From the NCBI GenBank assembly GCA_036560445.1, contig DATBRG010000019.1, positions 1 through 64,000 on the forward strand: DNA of 64,000 nt, written 5' to 3'. Shown in pieces: positions 1 to 7,446 of the stretch (positions within the stretch are counted from its first letter, which is position 1; the number at the start of each line of letters is the position of its first letter). Both the position numbers and the translations under genes were made by a program. The notes beneath the pieces are model-generated. The model made no database searches. It was not told the DNA's origin and saw only the letters and a program-made list of their open reading frames with translations. The DNA is from DATBRG01 sp036560445. Lineage in GTDB: Bacteria > Pseudomonadota > Gammaproteobacteria > Burkholderiales > Methylophilaceae.

Positions 1-140
1 AAATGGTGATGCCGGGTGATAACGTATCCATCACCGTGCAACTGATTGCCCCAATCGCGATGGAAGAAGGCTTGCGCTTTGCTATCCGTGAAGGTGGTCG
101 TACTGTTGGTGCTGGTGTCGTCGCAAAGATTATTGAATAA
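1..140 (+). CDS. tuf: Elongation factor Tu, C-terminal fragment (cut by window edge)
   Basis: Only the last 45 codons are in the window; the reading frame begins at base 3 and stops with TAA at 138-140. The translated end (MPGDNVSITVQLIAPIAMEE, then GLRFAIREGGRTVGAG and VVAKIIE) is the beta-barrel domain 3 end of EF-Tu, the GTPase that delivers aminoacyl-tRNA to the ribosome. It lies directly before rpsJ, the usual proteobacterial str/S10 order, and is followed by a strong hairpin. The 5' part is outside the window, so start and full length cannot be judged. Confidence 0.95.
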   Translation, partial: MVMPGDNVSITVQLIAPIAMEEGLRFAIREGGRTVGAGVVAKIIE

Positions 141-152
141 GTAGTAAAACTC

Positions 153-181
153 AAGGGCCGTAAGTTTACTTACGGCCTTTT
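153..181 (+). terminator. Rho-independent terminator after tuf
   Basis: A 9-bp perfect stem (GGCCGTAAG at 156-164, CTTACGGCC at 169-177) with a TTTA loop is followed by TTTT. It separates tuf from rpsJ, 34 bases before the rpsJ start, so rpsJ needs readthrough or a promoter overlapping this short gap. Confidence 0.85.
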
Positions 182-214
182 CGTTCTTTAGAACATCGCT
201 CTTTAGGAAATATT

Positions 215-523
215 ATGCAAAGTCAAAAAATTCGTATCCGTCTGAAAGCGTTTGATTATCGTCTGATTGATCAATCTGCCCAGGAAATCGTAGAAACCGC
301 CAAGCGTACTGGCGCTGTAGTTAAGGGTCCAGTACCTTTGCCTACTCGTATTGAGCGTTTTGATCTTTTACGTTCACCACACGTTAACAAGACTTCGCGT
401 GACCAGTTCGAGATTCGTACCCATCAGCGTTTGATGGATATCGTTGACCCGACTGACAAAACAGTTGATGCGTTGATGAAGCTGGATCTGCCAGCTGGCG
501 TTGACGTAGAGATCAAGCTGTAA
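215..523 (+). CDS. rpsJ: 30S ribosomal protein S10 / NusE
   Basis: 102 aa, one residue shorter than the E. coli protein. The start MQSQKIRIRLKAFDYRLID and the internal PLPTRIERFDLLRSPHVNK are typical of S10. S10 sits in the 30S head and also works as NusE, pairing with NusB in transcription antitermination. AGGA at 205-208 precedes the ATG by 6 bases. It is the first gene of the S10 cluster, but a separate promoter and hairpin lie between it and rplC, so its dose may differ from that of the genes downstream. Confidence 0.98.
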   Translation: MQSQKIRIRLKAFDYRLIDQSAQEIVETAKRTGAVVKGPVPLPTRIERFDLLRSPHVNKTSRDQFEIRTHQRLMDIVDPTDKTVDALMKLDLPAGVDVEIKL

Positions 524-531
524 GTTTTAAG

Positions 532-560
532 TTGTAAAGAAGTGGGCGGTCGGATATAAT
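532..560 (+). promoter_or_regulatory. Sigma70-type promoter between rpsJ and rplC
   Basis: TTGTAA at 532-537 and TATAAT at 555-560 are separated by exactly 17 bases. The -10 is a perfect consensus. It lies in the 102-base gap between rpsJ and rplC and would start a transcript near base 567, giving rplC a leader of about 60 bases. Confidence 0.65.
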
Positions 561-578
561 CCGGCCTCTCGTAAAACG

Positions 579-604
579 GGCTGGTCAATTGTAATCAGCC
601 TTTT
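579..604 (+). promoter_or_regulatory. Leader hairpin with U-run before rplC (candidate attenuator)
   Basis: GGCTGGT at 579-585 pairs with ATCAGCC at 594-600 (7 bp including one G-U), followed by TTTTAATTATT. It sits 12 bases or so after the expected start of the transcript from the promoter at 532-560 and 22 bases before rplC. This is the shape of an attenuator. In E. coli the S10 operon is controlled by L4 through a leader hairpin before rpsJ; whether this one is equivalent is inference. Confidence 0.45.
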
Positions 605-625
605 AATTATTATAAGGAATCGATC

Positions 626-1276
626 ATGAGCTTAGGGCTTATTGGTCGCAAGGTGGGCATGACCCGCGTGTTTACTGAAGATGGCGAAAGCATCCCGGTA
701 ACCGTGCTGGAGGTCGTTCCTAACCGTGTGACACAGATCAAGACGTTGCAAAGCGATGGCTACAATGGCCTGCAAGTCGCTTTTGGTGAGCGTCGTCCTA
801 GTCGCGTTAGTAAGGCGCTGACTGGACACTTTGCCAAGGCTGGCGTTACTGCCGGCTCTGGTACCAAAGAATTTCCGGTTGCTGCAGATGCGCTGGCCAA
901 CTTTGCGGTTGGCGGCAATGTTACTGTTGAAATTTTCCAGCCGGGCCAGTTGGTTGATGTAACTGGTACTTCACTGGGTAAAGGTTTCTCCGGCGCCATC
1001 AAGCGTCACCACTTCAGCTCCAATCGTGCATCGCACGGTAACTCAAAATCCCATAACGTACCTGGTTCTATCGGTATGGCGCAGGATCCAGGTCGAGTAT
1101 TCCCTGGTAAGCGCATGCCTGGTCACCTTGGTGCGGTTAAGGTAACCACCCAGAACCTGCAAGTGGTTCGCGTGGACGCTGAGCGTAACCTGTTGCTGAT
1201 TAAGGGCGCTATTCCTGGCTCCAAGGGCGGCGATGTTGTTGTGCGCCCCGCTGTTAAAGCGAAAGCGAGCAAATAA
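626..1276 (+). CDS. rplC: 50S ribosomal protein L3
   Basis: 216 aa, starting MSLGLIGRKVGMTRVFTEDG. L3 is an early assembly protein near the peptidyl transferase centre. The GSIGMAQDPGRVFPGKRMPG stretch contains the glutamine that PrmB methylates in E. coli. AAGGA precedes the ATG by about 8 bases. The stop overlaps the rplD start by one base (TAATG at 1274-1278), so the two are translationally coupled. Confidence 0.98.
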   Translation: MSLGLIGRKVGMTRVFTEDGESIPVTVLEVVPNRVTQIKTLQSDGYNGLQVAFGERRPSRVSKALTGHFAKAGVTAGSGTKEFPVAADALANFAVGGNVTVEIFQPGQLVDVTGTSLGKGFSGAIKRHHFSSNRASHGNSKSHNVPGSIGMAQDPGRVFPGKRMPGHLGAVKVTTQNLQVVRVDAERNLLLIKGAIPGSKGGDVVVRPAVKAKASK

Positions 1277-1902
1277 TGGAACTCAAATTAATCGATAAAA
1301 ACGGCAAGCCTGCCAAAAAAGGTGTCACGGTTTCTGAAGTCACCTTCGGCCGTGAATTTAATGAAGCTTTGGTGCATCAGGTGGTGGTGGCTTATATGGC
1401 CAACGCTCGTACCGCCACCCGCGCAGCTAAGGGTCGTGATAACGTAAACCATACTACACACAAGCCATGGAACCAAAAAGGTACTGGCCGTGCGCGTTCT
1501 GGTATGAGTTCCAGCCCGATCTGGCGTGGAGGCGGTCGCGCTTTCCCTAATAGCCCTGACGAAAACTTCAGCCACAAGGTAAACCGTAAGGCTTATCGCG
1601 CTGGTATGCAGTCAATTTTGTCTGAGCTGGTTCGTCAAGATCGTCTAAGCGTGGTTGAGGAGTTCAGTGTTGATACTCCGAAGACCAAGGCTTTGGCTGA
1701 GAAGATTAAGGGTCTTGGTTATACAGAGGGTGTGTTGGTGTTGACCGACAGCTTTAATGAGAAGCTGTATCTTTCAGCTCGTAACCTGACTAATGTGCTA
1801 GTGGTTGAAGCGCAATATGCTGACCCAGTCAGCCTAGTTCGTTTCCCTAATGTAGTGGCTACCGCTGGTGCCGTGAAGAAGCTAGAGGAGATGCTGGCAT
1901 GA
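1276..1902 (+). CDS. rplD: 50S ribosomal protein L4
   Basis: 208 aa. The body GTGRARSGMSSSPIWRGGG is the conserved rRNA-binding loop region of L4. L4 lines the peptide exit tunnel and in E. coli represses its own operon at the transcript leader. The start overlaps the rplC stop by one base and the stop overlaps the rplW start by four (ATGA at 1899-1902), which indicates coupled translation. Confidence 0.98.
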   Translation: MELKLIDKNGKPAKKGVTVSEVTFGREFNEALVHQVVVAYMANARTATRAAKGRDNVNHTTHKPWNQKGTGRARSGMSSSPIWRGGGRAFPNSPDENFSHKVNRKAYRAGMQSILSELVRQDRLSVVEEFSVDTPKTKALAEKIKGLGYTEGVLVLTDSFNEKLYLSARNLTNVLVVEAQYADPVSLVRFPNVVATAGAVKKLEEMLA

Positions 1903-2210
1903 GCGCGCTAATCAATAGTCAAGATCGTTTGCTGCAAGTCATTCTTGCCCCGCAAATCACCGAAAAGGCGACGCGTATTGCTGATAAGAATCAGCAAATC
2001 GCATTCAAGGTGCGTACCGATGCAACCAAGCCTGAAATCAAGGCTGCGGTTGAGATGGTATTCAAGGTCGAAGTGCAGGCTGTAACCGTGGTGAATGTTG
2101 GCGGTAAAGCTAAGCGCGCAGGCCGCACCATGGGTAAGCGCAAGGACTGGAAGAAGGCTTATGTAAGCTTGAAGCCGGGTCAAGAAATTAACTTTGCAGC
2201 GGGCGAATAA
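1899..2210 (+). CDS. rplW: 50S ribosomal protein L23
   Basis: 103 aa. The segment LAPQITEKATRIADKNQQIA and the GKAKRAGRTMGKRKDWKKAY loop are typical of L23, which sits at the tunnel exit and docks trigger factor and SRP. ATGA overlap with rplD; nine bases before rplB, where GGAG forms the ribosome binding site. Confidence 0.98.
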   Translation: MSALINSQDRLLQVILAPQITEKATRIADKNQQIAFKVRTDATKPEIKAAVEMVFKVEVQAVTVVNVGGKAKRAGRTMGKRKDWKKAYVSLKPGQEINFAAGE

Positions 2211-2219
2211 GGAGAAATC

Positions 2220-3053
2220 ATGGCATTAGTTAAAGTAAAGCCAACTTCCCCAGGTCGGCGTGCCGTAGTCAAGGTGGTAACACCTGATCTCTACAAGGGC
2301 AAGCCCCATGCACCGCTGCTGGAGAAGCAAAGCAAAAACGCTGGTCGTAACAATAACGGCCATATCACGATACGTCACCAAGGTGGTGGTCATAAACAGC
2401 ACTACCGTATCGTCGATTTCCGTCGCAACAAGGATGGTATCGTCGCTAAGGTGGAGCATATTGAATACGATCCAAACCGCAGCGCGCATATTGCATTGCT
2501 GTGCTATGCAGATGGTGAGCGTCGTTACATCATTGCACCGCGCGATGTTACCGCTGGCATGCAATTGGTGAGTGGTTCCGATGCGCCTATCAAGGTGGGT
2601 AACGCTCTGCCGCTGCGCAATATTCCGGTTGGTAGCACCATCCACTGCATCGAGTTGCAGCCAGGCAGGGGTGCGCAGATTGCGCGCTCTGCTGGTACCT
2701 CGGTACAGTTGCTGGCTCGCGAAGGTAGCTATGCTCAACTGCGTTTACGTTCAGGCGAAGTTCGCCGCGTACATGTGGATTGCAAGGCAACCTTGGGTGA
2801 AGTTGGTAATGGTGAGCATTCTCTGCGGTCTATCGGTAAGGCTGGCGCTATGCGCTGGCGCGGTGTTCGCCCAACCGTTCGCGGTGTGGTGATGAACCCA
2901 GTGGATCACCCGCACGGTGGTGGCGAAGGTAAGACTGCTGCCGGTATGAATCCAGTAAGCCCATGGGGTACGCCGACCAAGGGTTACCGTACCCGCGCGA
3001 ACAAGCGCACCGACAATATGCGCGTCAGCCGTCGTCCGGCTAATAAGAGGTAA
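2220..3053 (+). CDS. rplB: 50S ribosomal protein L2
   Basis: 277 aa, the usual bacterial length. The C-terminal NPVDHPHGGGEGK motif, with the histidine important for peptidyl transferase activity, is intact. L2 is needed for subunit joining and tRNA binding. A long open frame on the minus strand inside this gene (170 codons) is a codon-bias shadow. Confidence 0.98.
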   Translation: MALVKVKPTSPGRRAVVKVVTPDLYKGKPHAPLLEKQSKNAGRNNNGHITIRHQGGGHKQHYRIVDFRRNKDGIVAKVEHIEYDPNRSAHIALLCYADGERRYIIAPRDVTAGMQLVSGSDAPIKVGNALPLRNIPVGSTIHCIELQPGRGAQIARSAGTSVQLLAREGSYAQLRLRSGEVRRVHVDCKATLGEVGNGEHSLRSIGKAGAMRWRGVRPTVRGVVMNPVDHPHGGGEGKTAAGMNPVSPWGTPTKGYRTRANKRTDNMRVSRRPANKR

Positions 3054-3058
3054 TCAAA

Positions 3059-3334
3059 ATGGCACGTTCAATTAAGAAGGGGCCATTCGTTGATGGCCAT
3101 CTGGCAAAGAAGGTAGAAGTGGCTGCAGCAGCTCGCGACCGCAAACCAATTAAGACTTGGTCACGTCGTTCTACCATCCTGCCTGATTTTATCGGTCTGA
3201 CGATCGCTATACACAATGGCAAGCAGCATGTGCCGGTGTTGATCTCGGAAAATATGGTAGGCCATAAGCTCGGCGAATTCGCGCTGACCCGTACGTTCAA
3301 GGGTCACGCTGCCGACAAGAAAGCCAAGAAGTAG
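3059..3334 (+). CDS. rpsS: 30S ribosomal protein S19
   Basis: 91 aa, MARSIKKGPFVDGHLAKK and the GHKLGEFALTRTFKGH core are diagnostic of S19, the head protein that contacts S13 and the A-site tRNA. It is five bases after rplB and ten before the preferred rplV start. Confidence 0.98.
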   Translation: MARSIKKGPFVDGHLAKKVEVAAAARDRKPIKTWSRRSTILPDFIGLTIAIHNGKQHVPVLISENMVGHKLGEFALTRTFKGHAADKKAKK

Positions 3335-3343
3335 GAGATGACG

Positions 3344-3673
3344 ATGCAAGTATCCGCAGTATTAAAAGGTGTTCATCTGTCCCCGCAGAAGGCTCGCTTG
3401 GTTGCCGATCTGGTACGTGGCAAAAAAGTAGACTACGCACTTAATATTTTGAATTTCTGCCCAAAGCGTGGCGCAGACATTATCAAAAAAGTGGTCGAGT
3501 CCGCGATTGCCAATGCCGAACATAACGAGGGTGCAGATATCGATGAATTGAAGGTCACTTCGATTTATGTTGATAAGGGTATTGTGCTCAAGCGTATTCG
3601 CGCGCGCGCCAAAGGCCGTGCTGGACGGATTATCAAACCAACTTGTCACATTACTGTGACGGTCGGTAACTAA
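3344..3673 (+). CDS. rplV: 50S ribosomal protein L22
   Basis: 109 aa from the chosen start. The frame also offers an ATG at 3338, but AGGAG at 3333-3337 abuts that codon and stands 6 bases before the ATG at 3344, so MQVSAVLKGVHLSPQKARLV is the likelier N-terminus. The beta-hairpin region RIRARAKGRAGRIIKPTCHI lines the exit tunnel and is where macrolide-resistance changes occur in other bacteria. Confidence 0.95.
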   Translation: MQVSAVLKGVHLSPQKARLVADLVRGKKVDYALNILNFCPKRGADIIKKVVESAIANAEHNEGADIDELKVTSIYVDKGIVLKRIRARAKGRAGRIIKPTCHITVTVGN

Positions 3674-3683
3674 AGGAATCGTT

Positions 3684-4433
3684 ATGGGTCAGAAAATTCA
3701 TCCAATTGGTTTCCGTCTGAGCGTTCAGAAAAACTGGACTTCACGTTGGTACGCCAATAGTAAAAATTTCCCGGCAATGCTGAACAGCGACATTAAGGTA
3801 CGTGAGTTCCTTAACAAGAAGCTGGCTCATGCAGCTGTAAGCAAGATCGTGATTGAGCGTCCTGCCAAGAATGCCAAGATCACGATTTACAGTGCACGTC
3901 CTGGTATCGTTATCGGCAAAAAGGGTGAGGATATTGAATCCTTGCGCTCAAGCCTGCAAGGCTTGATGGGTGTGCCTGTGCATCTTAACATCGAAGAAGT
4001 GCGTAAGCCGGAAATCGATGCTGCCCTGATTGCACAAAGCATTGCACAACAGCTTGAAAAGCGCGTGATGTTCCGTCGTGCCATGAAGCGTGCCATGCAA
4101 AACGCGATGCGCCTCGGTGCCCAAGGCATCAAGATTATGAGTGCTGGTCGTTTGAATGGTATCGAAATCGCTCGTACCGAATGGTACCGCGAAGGCCGTG
4201 TGCCATTGCATACCCTGCGTGCTGATATCGATTATGGCGTTGCAGAAGCCAAAACTACCTATGGCATCATCGGTATCAAGGTGTGGGTATTCAAGGGTGA
4301 GGTATTTGCTGGTAAGGGTGAACAGCCTGTTGCCGCACCTGCAGCCGAGCCAGAGAAAAGAAGCAGAAACACAACTGCTGAACCAGAGAAAAAAGTAAGA
4401 AAGTCAGGGGCGAAAAATGCTACAGCCAGCTAG
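3684..4433 (+). CDS. rpsC: 30S ribosomal protein S3 with a charged C-terminal tail
   Basis: 249 aa, somewhat longer than E. coli S3 (233). The KH domain GxxG loop is visible as VIGKKGEDIESL, and the second domain runs to about WVFKGEVFAGKGE. After that comes a tail of about 40 residues rich in Ala, Glu, Lys and Arg (PAAEPEKRSRNT, AEPEKKVRKSGAK). The final 17 bases overlap the start of rplP in another frame. S3 forms part of the mRNA entry tunnel; the tail has no obvious function. Confidence 0.97.
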   Translation: MGQKIHPIGFRLSVQKNWTSRWYANSKNFPAMLNSDIKVREFLNKKLAHAAVSKIVIERPAKNAKITIYSARPGIVIGKKGEDIESLRSSLQGLMGVPVHLNIEEVRKPEIDAALIAQSIAQQLEKRVMFRRAMKRAMQNAMRLGAQGIKIMSAGRLNGIEIARTEWYREGRVPLHTLRADIDYGVAEAKTTYGIIGIKVWVFKGEVFAGKGEQPVAAPAAEPEKRSRNTTAEPEKKVRKSGAKNATAS

Positions 4434-4833
4434 ACAAAAATTCCGCAAGATGCAGAAAGGCCGTAACAAAGGCATCGCGACCACTGGTAACAAGGTGAGT
4501 TTCGGTGAATACGGCCTGAAAGCGATTGGTCGTGGTCGTTTGACCGCGCGTCAGATCGAGGCTGCTCGTCGCGTAATGACTCGCCACATCAAACGTGGTG
4601 GTCGCGTATGGATCCGTATTTTCCCAGATCAGCCTATCTCCAAGAAACCGGCTGAAGTGCGTATGGGTAACGGCAAGGGTAGTACTGAGTACTATGTTGC
4701 TCAGATCCAGCCTGGAAAAATGTTATATGAAATGGACGGCGTCAGCGAAGAGCTGGCACGTGAAGCGTTCCGTCTGGCTGCTGCTAAGCTGCCTATCGAG
4801 ACTACTTTCATTACCCGTCACATTGGGAGCTAA
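4417..4833 (+). CDS. rplP: 50S ribosomal protein L16
   Basis: 138 aa. MLQPARQKFRKMQKGRNKG is the universal L16 N-terminus and fixes the start, which lies inside the last codons of rpsC (17-base overlap). The ATG is preceded by AGGGGCGAAAA, giving a binding site within rpsC. L16 helps position the aminoacyl end of A-site tRNA. Confidence 0.98.
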   Translation: MLQPARQKFRKMQKGRNKGIATTGNKVSFGEYGLKAIGRGRLTARQIEAARRVMTRHIKRGGRVWIRIFPDQPISKKPAEVRMGNGKGSTEYYVAQIQPGKMLYEMDGVSEELAREAFRLAAAKLPIETTFITRHIGS

Positions 4834-4835
4834 AC

Positions 4836-5030
4836 ATGAAAGCCACTGAATTAAGAAGCAAGACCGTTGATGAGCTAAATGCTGAGCTGATTGAGCTGCG
4901 CCGCGCGCAATTCTCCATGCGTATGCAATTGGCTACACAACAATTGAACAAAGTTGACCAGGTAGGCAAGGTGCGCCGCGATATCGCTCGTGTACGTACT
5001 GTGCTGGCTGAGAAAGCGAAACAGGCATAA
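4836..5030 (+). CDS. rpmC: 50S ribosomal protein L29
   Basis: 64 aa, all-helical; MKATELRSKTVDELNAELIE and RVRRDIARVRT-like features are typical. It lies at the tunnel exit next to L23. It starts three bases after rplP and ends three bases before rpsQ. Confidence 0.97.
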   Translation: MKATELRSKTVDELNAELIELRRAQFSMRMQLATQQLNKVDQVGKVRRDIARVRTVLAEKAKQA

Positions 5031-5032
5031 AC

Positions 5033-5290
5033 ATGACTGAAACTCAAACTGCAAAAGTTGTCCGCACTTTAAGCGGCCGCGTAGTTAGCGACAAAATGGA
5101 CAAGACCGTGACCGTACTGGTCGAGCGCAAGGTTAAGCATCCACTGATCGGTAAGGTTGTTCGTCGGTCTAACAAATTCCATGCACACGATGAAAACAAC
5201 GAGTGCAAAGAAGGCGACCTGGTTGTGATTGAGGAAAGCCGTCCGCTTTCCAAGACTAAAACCTGGGTTGTCAGCAAGATCGTTAAGTAA
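5033..5290 (+). CDS. rpsQ: 30S ribosomal protein S17
   Basis: 85 aa; RTLSGRVVSDKMDKTVTVLV and VRRSNKFHAHDENN match the S17 OB-fold. S17 is a primary 16S rRNA binder in the 5' domain. It is the last gene of the first cluster; a 175-base gap with a promoter follows. Confidence 0.98.
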   Translation: MTETQTAKVVRTLSGRVVSDKMDKTVTVLVERKVKHPLIGKVVRRSNKFHAHDENNECKEGDLVVIEESRPLSKTKTWVVSKIVK

Positions 5291-5324
5291 TAAGCAATAT
5301 ATTTTAAGCAAGCCGCATTTGATA

Positions 5325-5353
5325 TTGCATCCTGACGGGGTGCGATATATAAT
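5325..5353 (+). promoter_or_regulatory. Sigma70-type promoter before rplN (spc cluster)
   Basis: TTGCAT at 5325-5330 and a perfect TATAAT at 5348-5353 are spaced by 17 bases. This is the strongest-looking promoter in the ribosomal block and would give rplN a leader of roughly 105 bases. Confidence 0.75.
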
Positions 5354-5365
5354 GCTGGACTTTTC

Positions 5366-5431
5366 GGCGGGCATATAGCTCCCGCCCCAATACTGACCGT
5401 GGTCTACCGGCCGAGTAACACAGCGGCTGGT
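5366..5431 (+). promoter_or_regulatory. Two leader hairpins before rplN
   Basis: Downstream of the promoter, GGCGGG (5366-5371) pairs with CCCGCC (5381-5386), and ACCGGCCG (5406-5413) pairs with CGGCTGGT (5424-5431; 8 bp with one G-U). Neither has a U-run, so they are not plain terminators. They could be a protein-binding leader for feedback control of the spc cluster; this is inference from position and structure only. Confidence 0.4.
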
Positions 5432-5465
5432 GTTGGTTTAACGGATTAAGTTGGAGATTATTCTC

Positions 5466-5834
5466 ATGATTCAAATGCAATCTCGGCTCGAAGTTGCCGA
5501 TAACACTGGTGCACGCTCTGTGATGTGTATCAAGGTGTTGGGCGGCTCCAAACGTCGTTACGCCGGTATCGGTGACGTCATCAAGGTCAGCATCAAGGAT
5601 GCTGCTCCGCGTGGTCGTGTCAAGAAGGGCGAAGTCTATAGTGCTGTTGTGGTCCGCACTACCAAAGGCGTACGCCGTCCTGATGGCTCCCTGGTCAAAT
5701 TTGATGGCAATGCAGCCGTACTGCTAAATAACAAGCTGGAACCGATTGGCACACGTATTTTTGGGCCAGTGACACGTGAGCTGCGTAGCGAGCGTTTCAT
5801 GAAGATCGTCTCTCTGGCACCAGAAGTACTGTAA
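5466..5834 (+). CDS. rplN: 50S ribosomal protein L14
   Basis: 122 aa from ATG 5466 (MIQMQSRLEVADNTGARSV), the universal L14 start. An in-frame ATG at 5451 would add five residues, but the GGAG at 5453-5456 serves the downstream ATG. L14 sits at the subunit interface and binds RsfS. First gene of the spc cluster. Confidence 0.97.
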   Translation: MIQMQSRLEVADNTGARSVMCIKVLGGSKRRYAGIGDVIKVSIKDAAPRGRVKKGEVYSAVVVRTTKGVRRPDGSLVKFDGNAAVLLNNKLEPIGTRIFGPVTRELRSERFMKIVSLAPEVL

Positions 5835-5845
5835 GGAGCGGCTAG

Positions 5846-6163
5846 ATGAGTAAGATTCGCAAGGGCGATGAAGTCGTCCTGAATACAGGCAAAGATAAGG
5901 GTAAGCGCGGTACTGTGCTGCGCGTGCTTGAAACTGGCCATGTAGTAGTTGAGGGTGTCAACATGGTGAAGAAGCATGCCAAGCCTAACCCGATGAAGGG
6001 TGTGACTGGCGGCATCATCAATAAAGAGATGCCTATCGACATCTCCAATGTTGCTTTGTTTAATCGTGCAACCCAGAAGGGTGATCGCGTTGGCTTCAAA
6101 TCGCTTGATGATGGACGCAAGGTTCGCGTTTTTAAGTCAAACGGCGAAGTCGTTGACGCTTAA
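5846..6163 (+). CDS. rplX: 50S ribosomal protein L24
   Basis: 105 aa; the KOW motif is visible as RKGDEVVLNTGKDKGKRGTV at the N-terminus. L24 starts 50S assembly by binding the 5' end of 23S rRNA. AAGGAG lies about 9 bases before the ATG. Confidence 0.98.
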   Translation: MSKIRKGDEVVLNTGKDKGKRGTVLRVLETGHVVVEGVNMVKKHAKPNPMKGVTGGIINKEMPIDISNVALFNRATQKGDRVGFKSLDDGRKVRVFKSNGEVVDA

Positions 6164-6172
6164 GGATAGATC

Positions 6173-6712
6173 ATGGCGAGATTAAAAGATTTTTATAAAG
6201 ATACCGTCGTTGCCAAGTTGACCGAGCAGTTCGGCTATAAGTCACCGATGGAAGTGCCGCGTATCGAAAAGATTGTGCTGAATATGGGCGTTGGCGAAGC
6301 GGTGGCTGACAAGAAGATCATGGAAAACGCTGTTGGCGACATGCAGAAGATTGCAGGTCAAAAGCCTATTGTGACCAAGGCTAAGAAGTCTGTCGCTGCG
6401 TTCAAGATTCGTGACGACTATCCTGTTGGTTGCAAAGTGACTTTGCGCCGTGAACGTATGTATGAGTTCCTGGATCGTCTGGTAACGGTTGCTATTCCTC
6501 GCGTACGTGACTTCCGTGGTATTTCCGCCAAGTCGTTTGATGGTCGTGGTAATTACAACATGGGTGTGAAAGAGCAGATCATTTTCCCGGAAATCGAGTA
6601 CGACAAGATTGATGCGATTCGCGGAATGAACATCACGATCACCACTACCGCTAAAACTGACGAGGAAGCGCGTGCATTACTTGCCGCATTTAGCTTCCCG
6701 TTTAGAAACTGA
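6173..6712 (+). CDS. rplE: 50S ribosomal protein L5
   Basis: 179 aa, the E. coli length. KIVLNMGVGEAVADKK and RDFRGISAKSFDGRGNYNMG are signature stretches. L5 binds 5S rRNA and contacts S13 and P-site tRNA. AAGGATAG precedes the ATG. Confidence 0.98.
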   Translation: MARLKDFYKDTVVAKLTEQFGYKSPMEVPRIEKIVLNMGVGEAVADKKIMENAVGDMQKIAGQKPIVTKAKKSVAAFKIRDDYPVGCKVTLRRERMYEFLDRLVTVAIPRVRDFRGISAKSFDGRGNYNMGVKEQIIFPEIEYDKIDAIRGMNITITTTAKTDEEARALLAAFSFPFRN

Positions 6713-6719
6713 GGATCTC

Positions 6720-7025
6720 ATGGCTAAAACCTGCATGATTGAGCGCGAACAAAAGCGTCGCGACACAGTTAAAAAATTCGCAGCAAAGCGTGCTGAATTG
6801 ACCGCTGTTATTAACGACTCTAATGCCTCGGCTGAAGATCGTCGTGATGCGCGTCTGAAGCTGCAAAGTCTGCCACGTAATTCCAGCCCGGTGCGTCAAC
6901 GTAATCGTTGTGCCTTGACTGGTCGTCCACGTGGTGTGTTCAGTAAGTTTGGTATTGCGCGTAGCAAGCTGCGCGAATTGATGATGCGTGGCGAAGTGCC
7001 AGGCGTCACTAAAGCCAGCTGGTAA
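6720..7025 (+). CDS. rpsN: 30S ribosomal protein S14, zinc-free long form
   Basis: 101 aa from ATG 6720 (MAKTCMIEREQKRRDTVKKF). The frame is open further upstream into rplE, but GAGGAT before 6720 and the conserved N-terminus decide the start. It is the long form without the four zinc-binding cysteines; PRNSSPVRQRNRCALTGRPR is the conserved C-terminal region. Confidence 0.97.
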   Translation: MAKTCMIEREQKRRDTVKKFAAKRAELTAVINDSNASAEDRRDARLKLQSLPRNSSPVRQRNRCALTGRPRGVFSKFGIARSKLRELMMRGEVPGVTKASW

Positions 7026-7041
7026 CGGAGGAATTTGAACC

Positions 7042-7437
7042 ATGAGTATGAGTGATCCGATTGCCGATATGCTAACGCGCATCCGTAATGCGCAAAGCAC
7101 CAATAAGCCGGTGGTTTCCATGCCCGCATCCAAGCTCAAGAGCGCTATTGCTAGTGTCTTGAAAGATGAAGGCTACATCGACGATTTTGCAGTGCAAGCA
7201 AATGACGGTAAGCCGCAATTGAATATCAGCCTTAAGTATTACGCTGGTCGCCCAGTGATTGAGAAGATTCAGCGCATCAGTAAGCCTGGTCTTCGTGTTT
7301 ATCGCGGCAGCAATGATATTCCTAAGGTAATGAATGGTCTTGGTGTGACTATCGTGTCTACATCCAAGGGTGTGATGACTGATCGTAAAGCACAAGCTGC
7401 CGGTATTGGCGGTGAAGTGTTGTGCGTAGTGGCTTAA
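7042..7437 (+). CDS. rpsH: 30S ribosomal protein S8
   Basis: 131 aa. MSMSDPIADMLTRIRNAQ at the N-terminus; a second ATG at 7048 would give the shorter MSDPIADM, but GGAGG at 7027-7031 is 10 bases from 7042 and 16 from 7048, favouring the longer form. The C-terminal GVMTDRKAQAAGIGGEVLCV is typical. S8 is a primary 16S binder and in E. coli a repressor of the spc operon. Confidence 0.97.
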   Translation: MSMSDPIADMLTRIRNAQSTNKPVVSMPASKLKSAIASVLKDEGYIDDFAVQANDGKPQLNISLKYYAGRPVIEKIQRISKPGLRVYRGSNDIPKVMNGLGVTIVSTSKGVMTDRKAQAAGIGGEVLCVVA

Positions 7438-7446
7438 GGAGCAAAT

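Noticed and set aside
2226..2738. 170-codon open frame on the minus strand inside rplB
   Set aside because: It lies wholly within a certain gene, has no ribosome binding site and no recognisable protein; high codon bias of ribosomal genes leaves such frames open.
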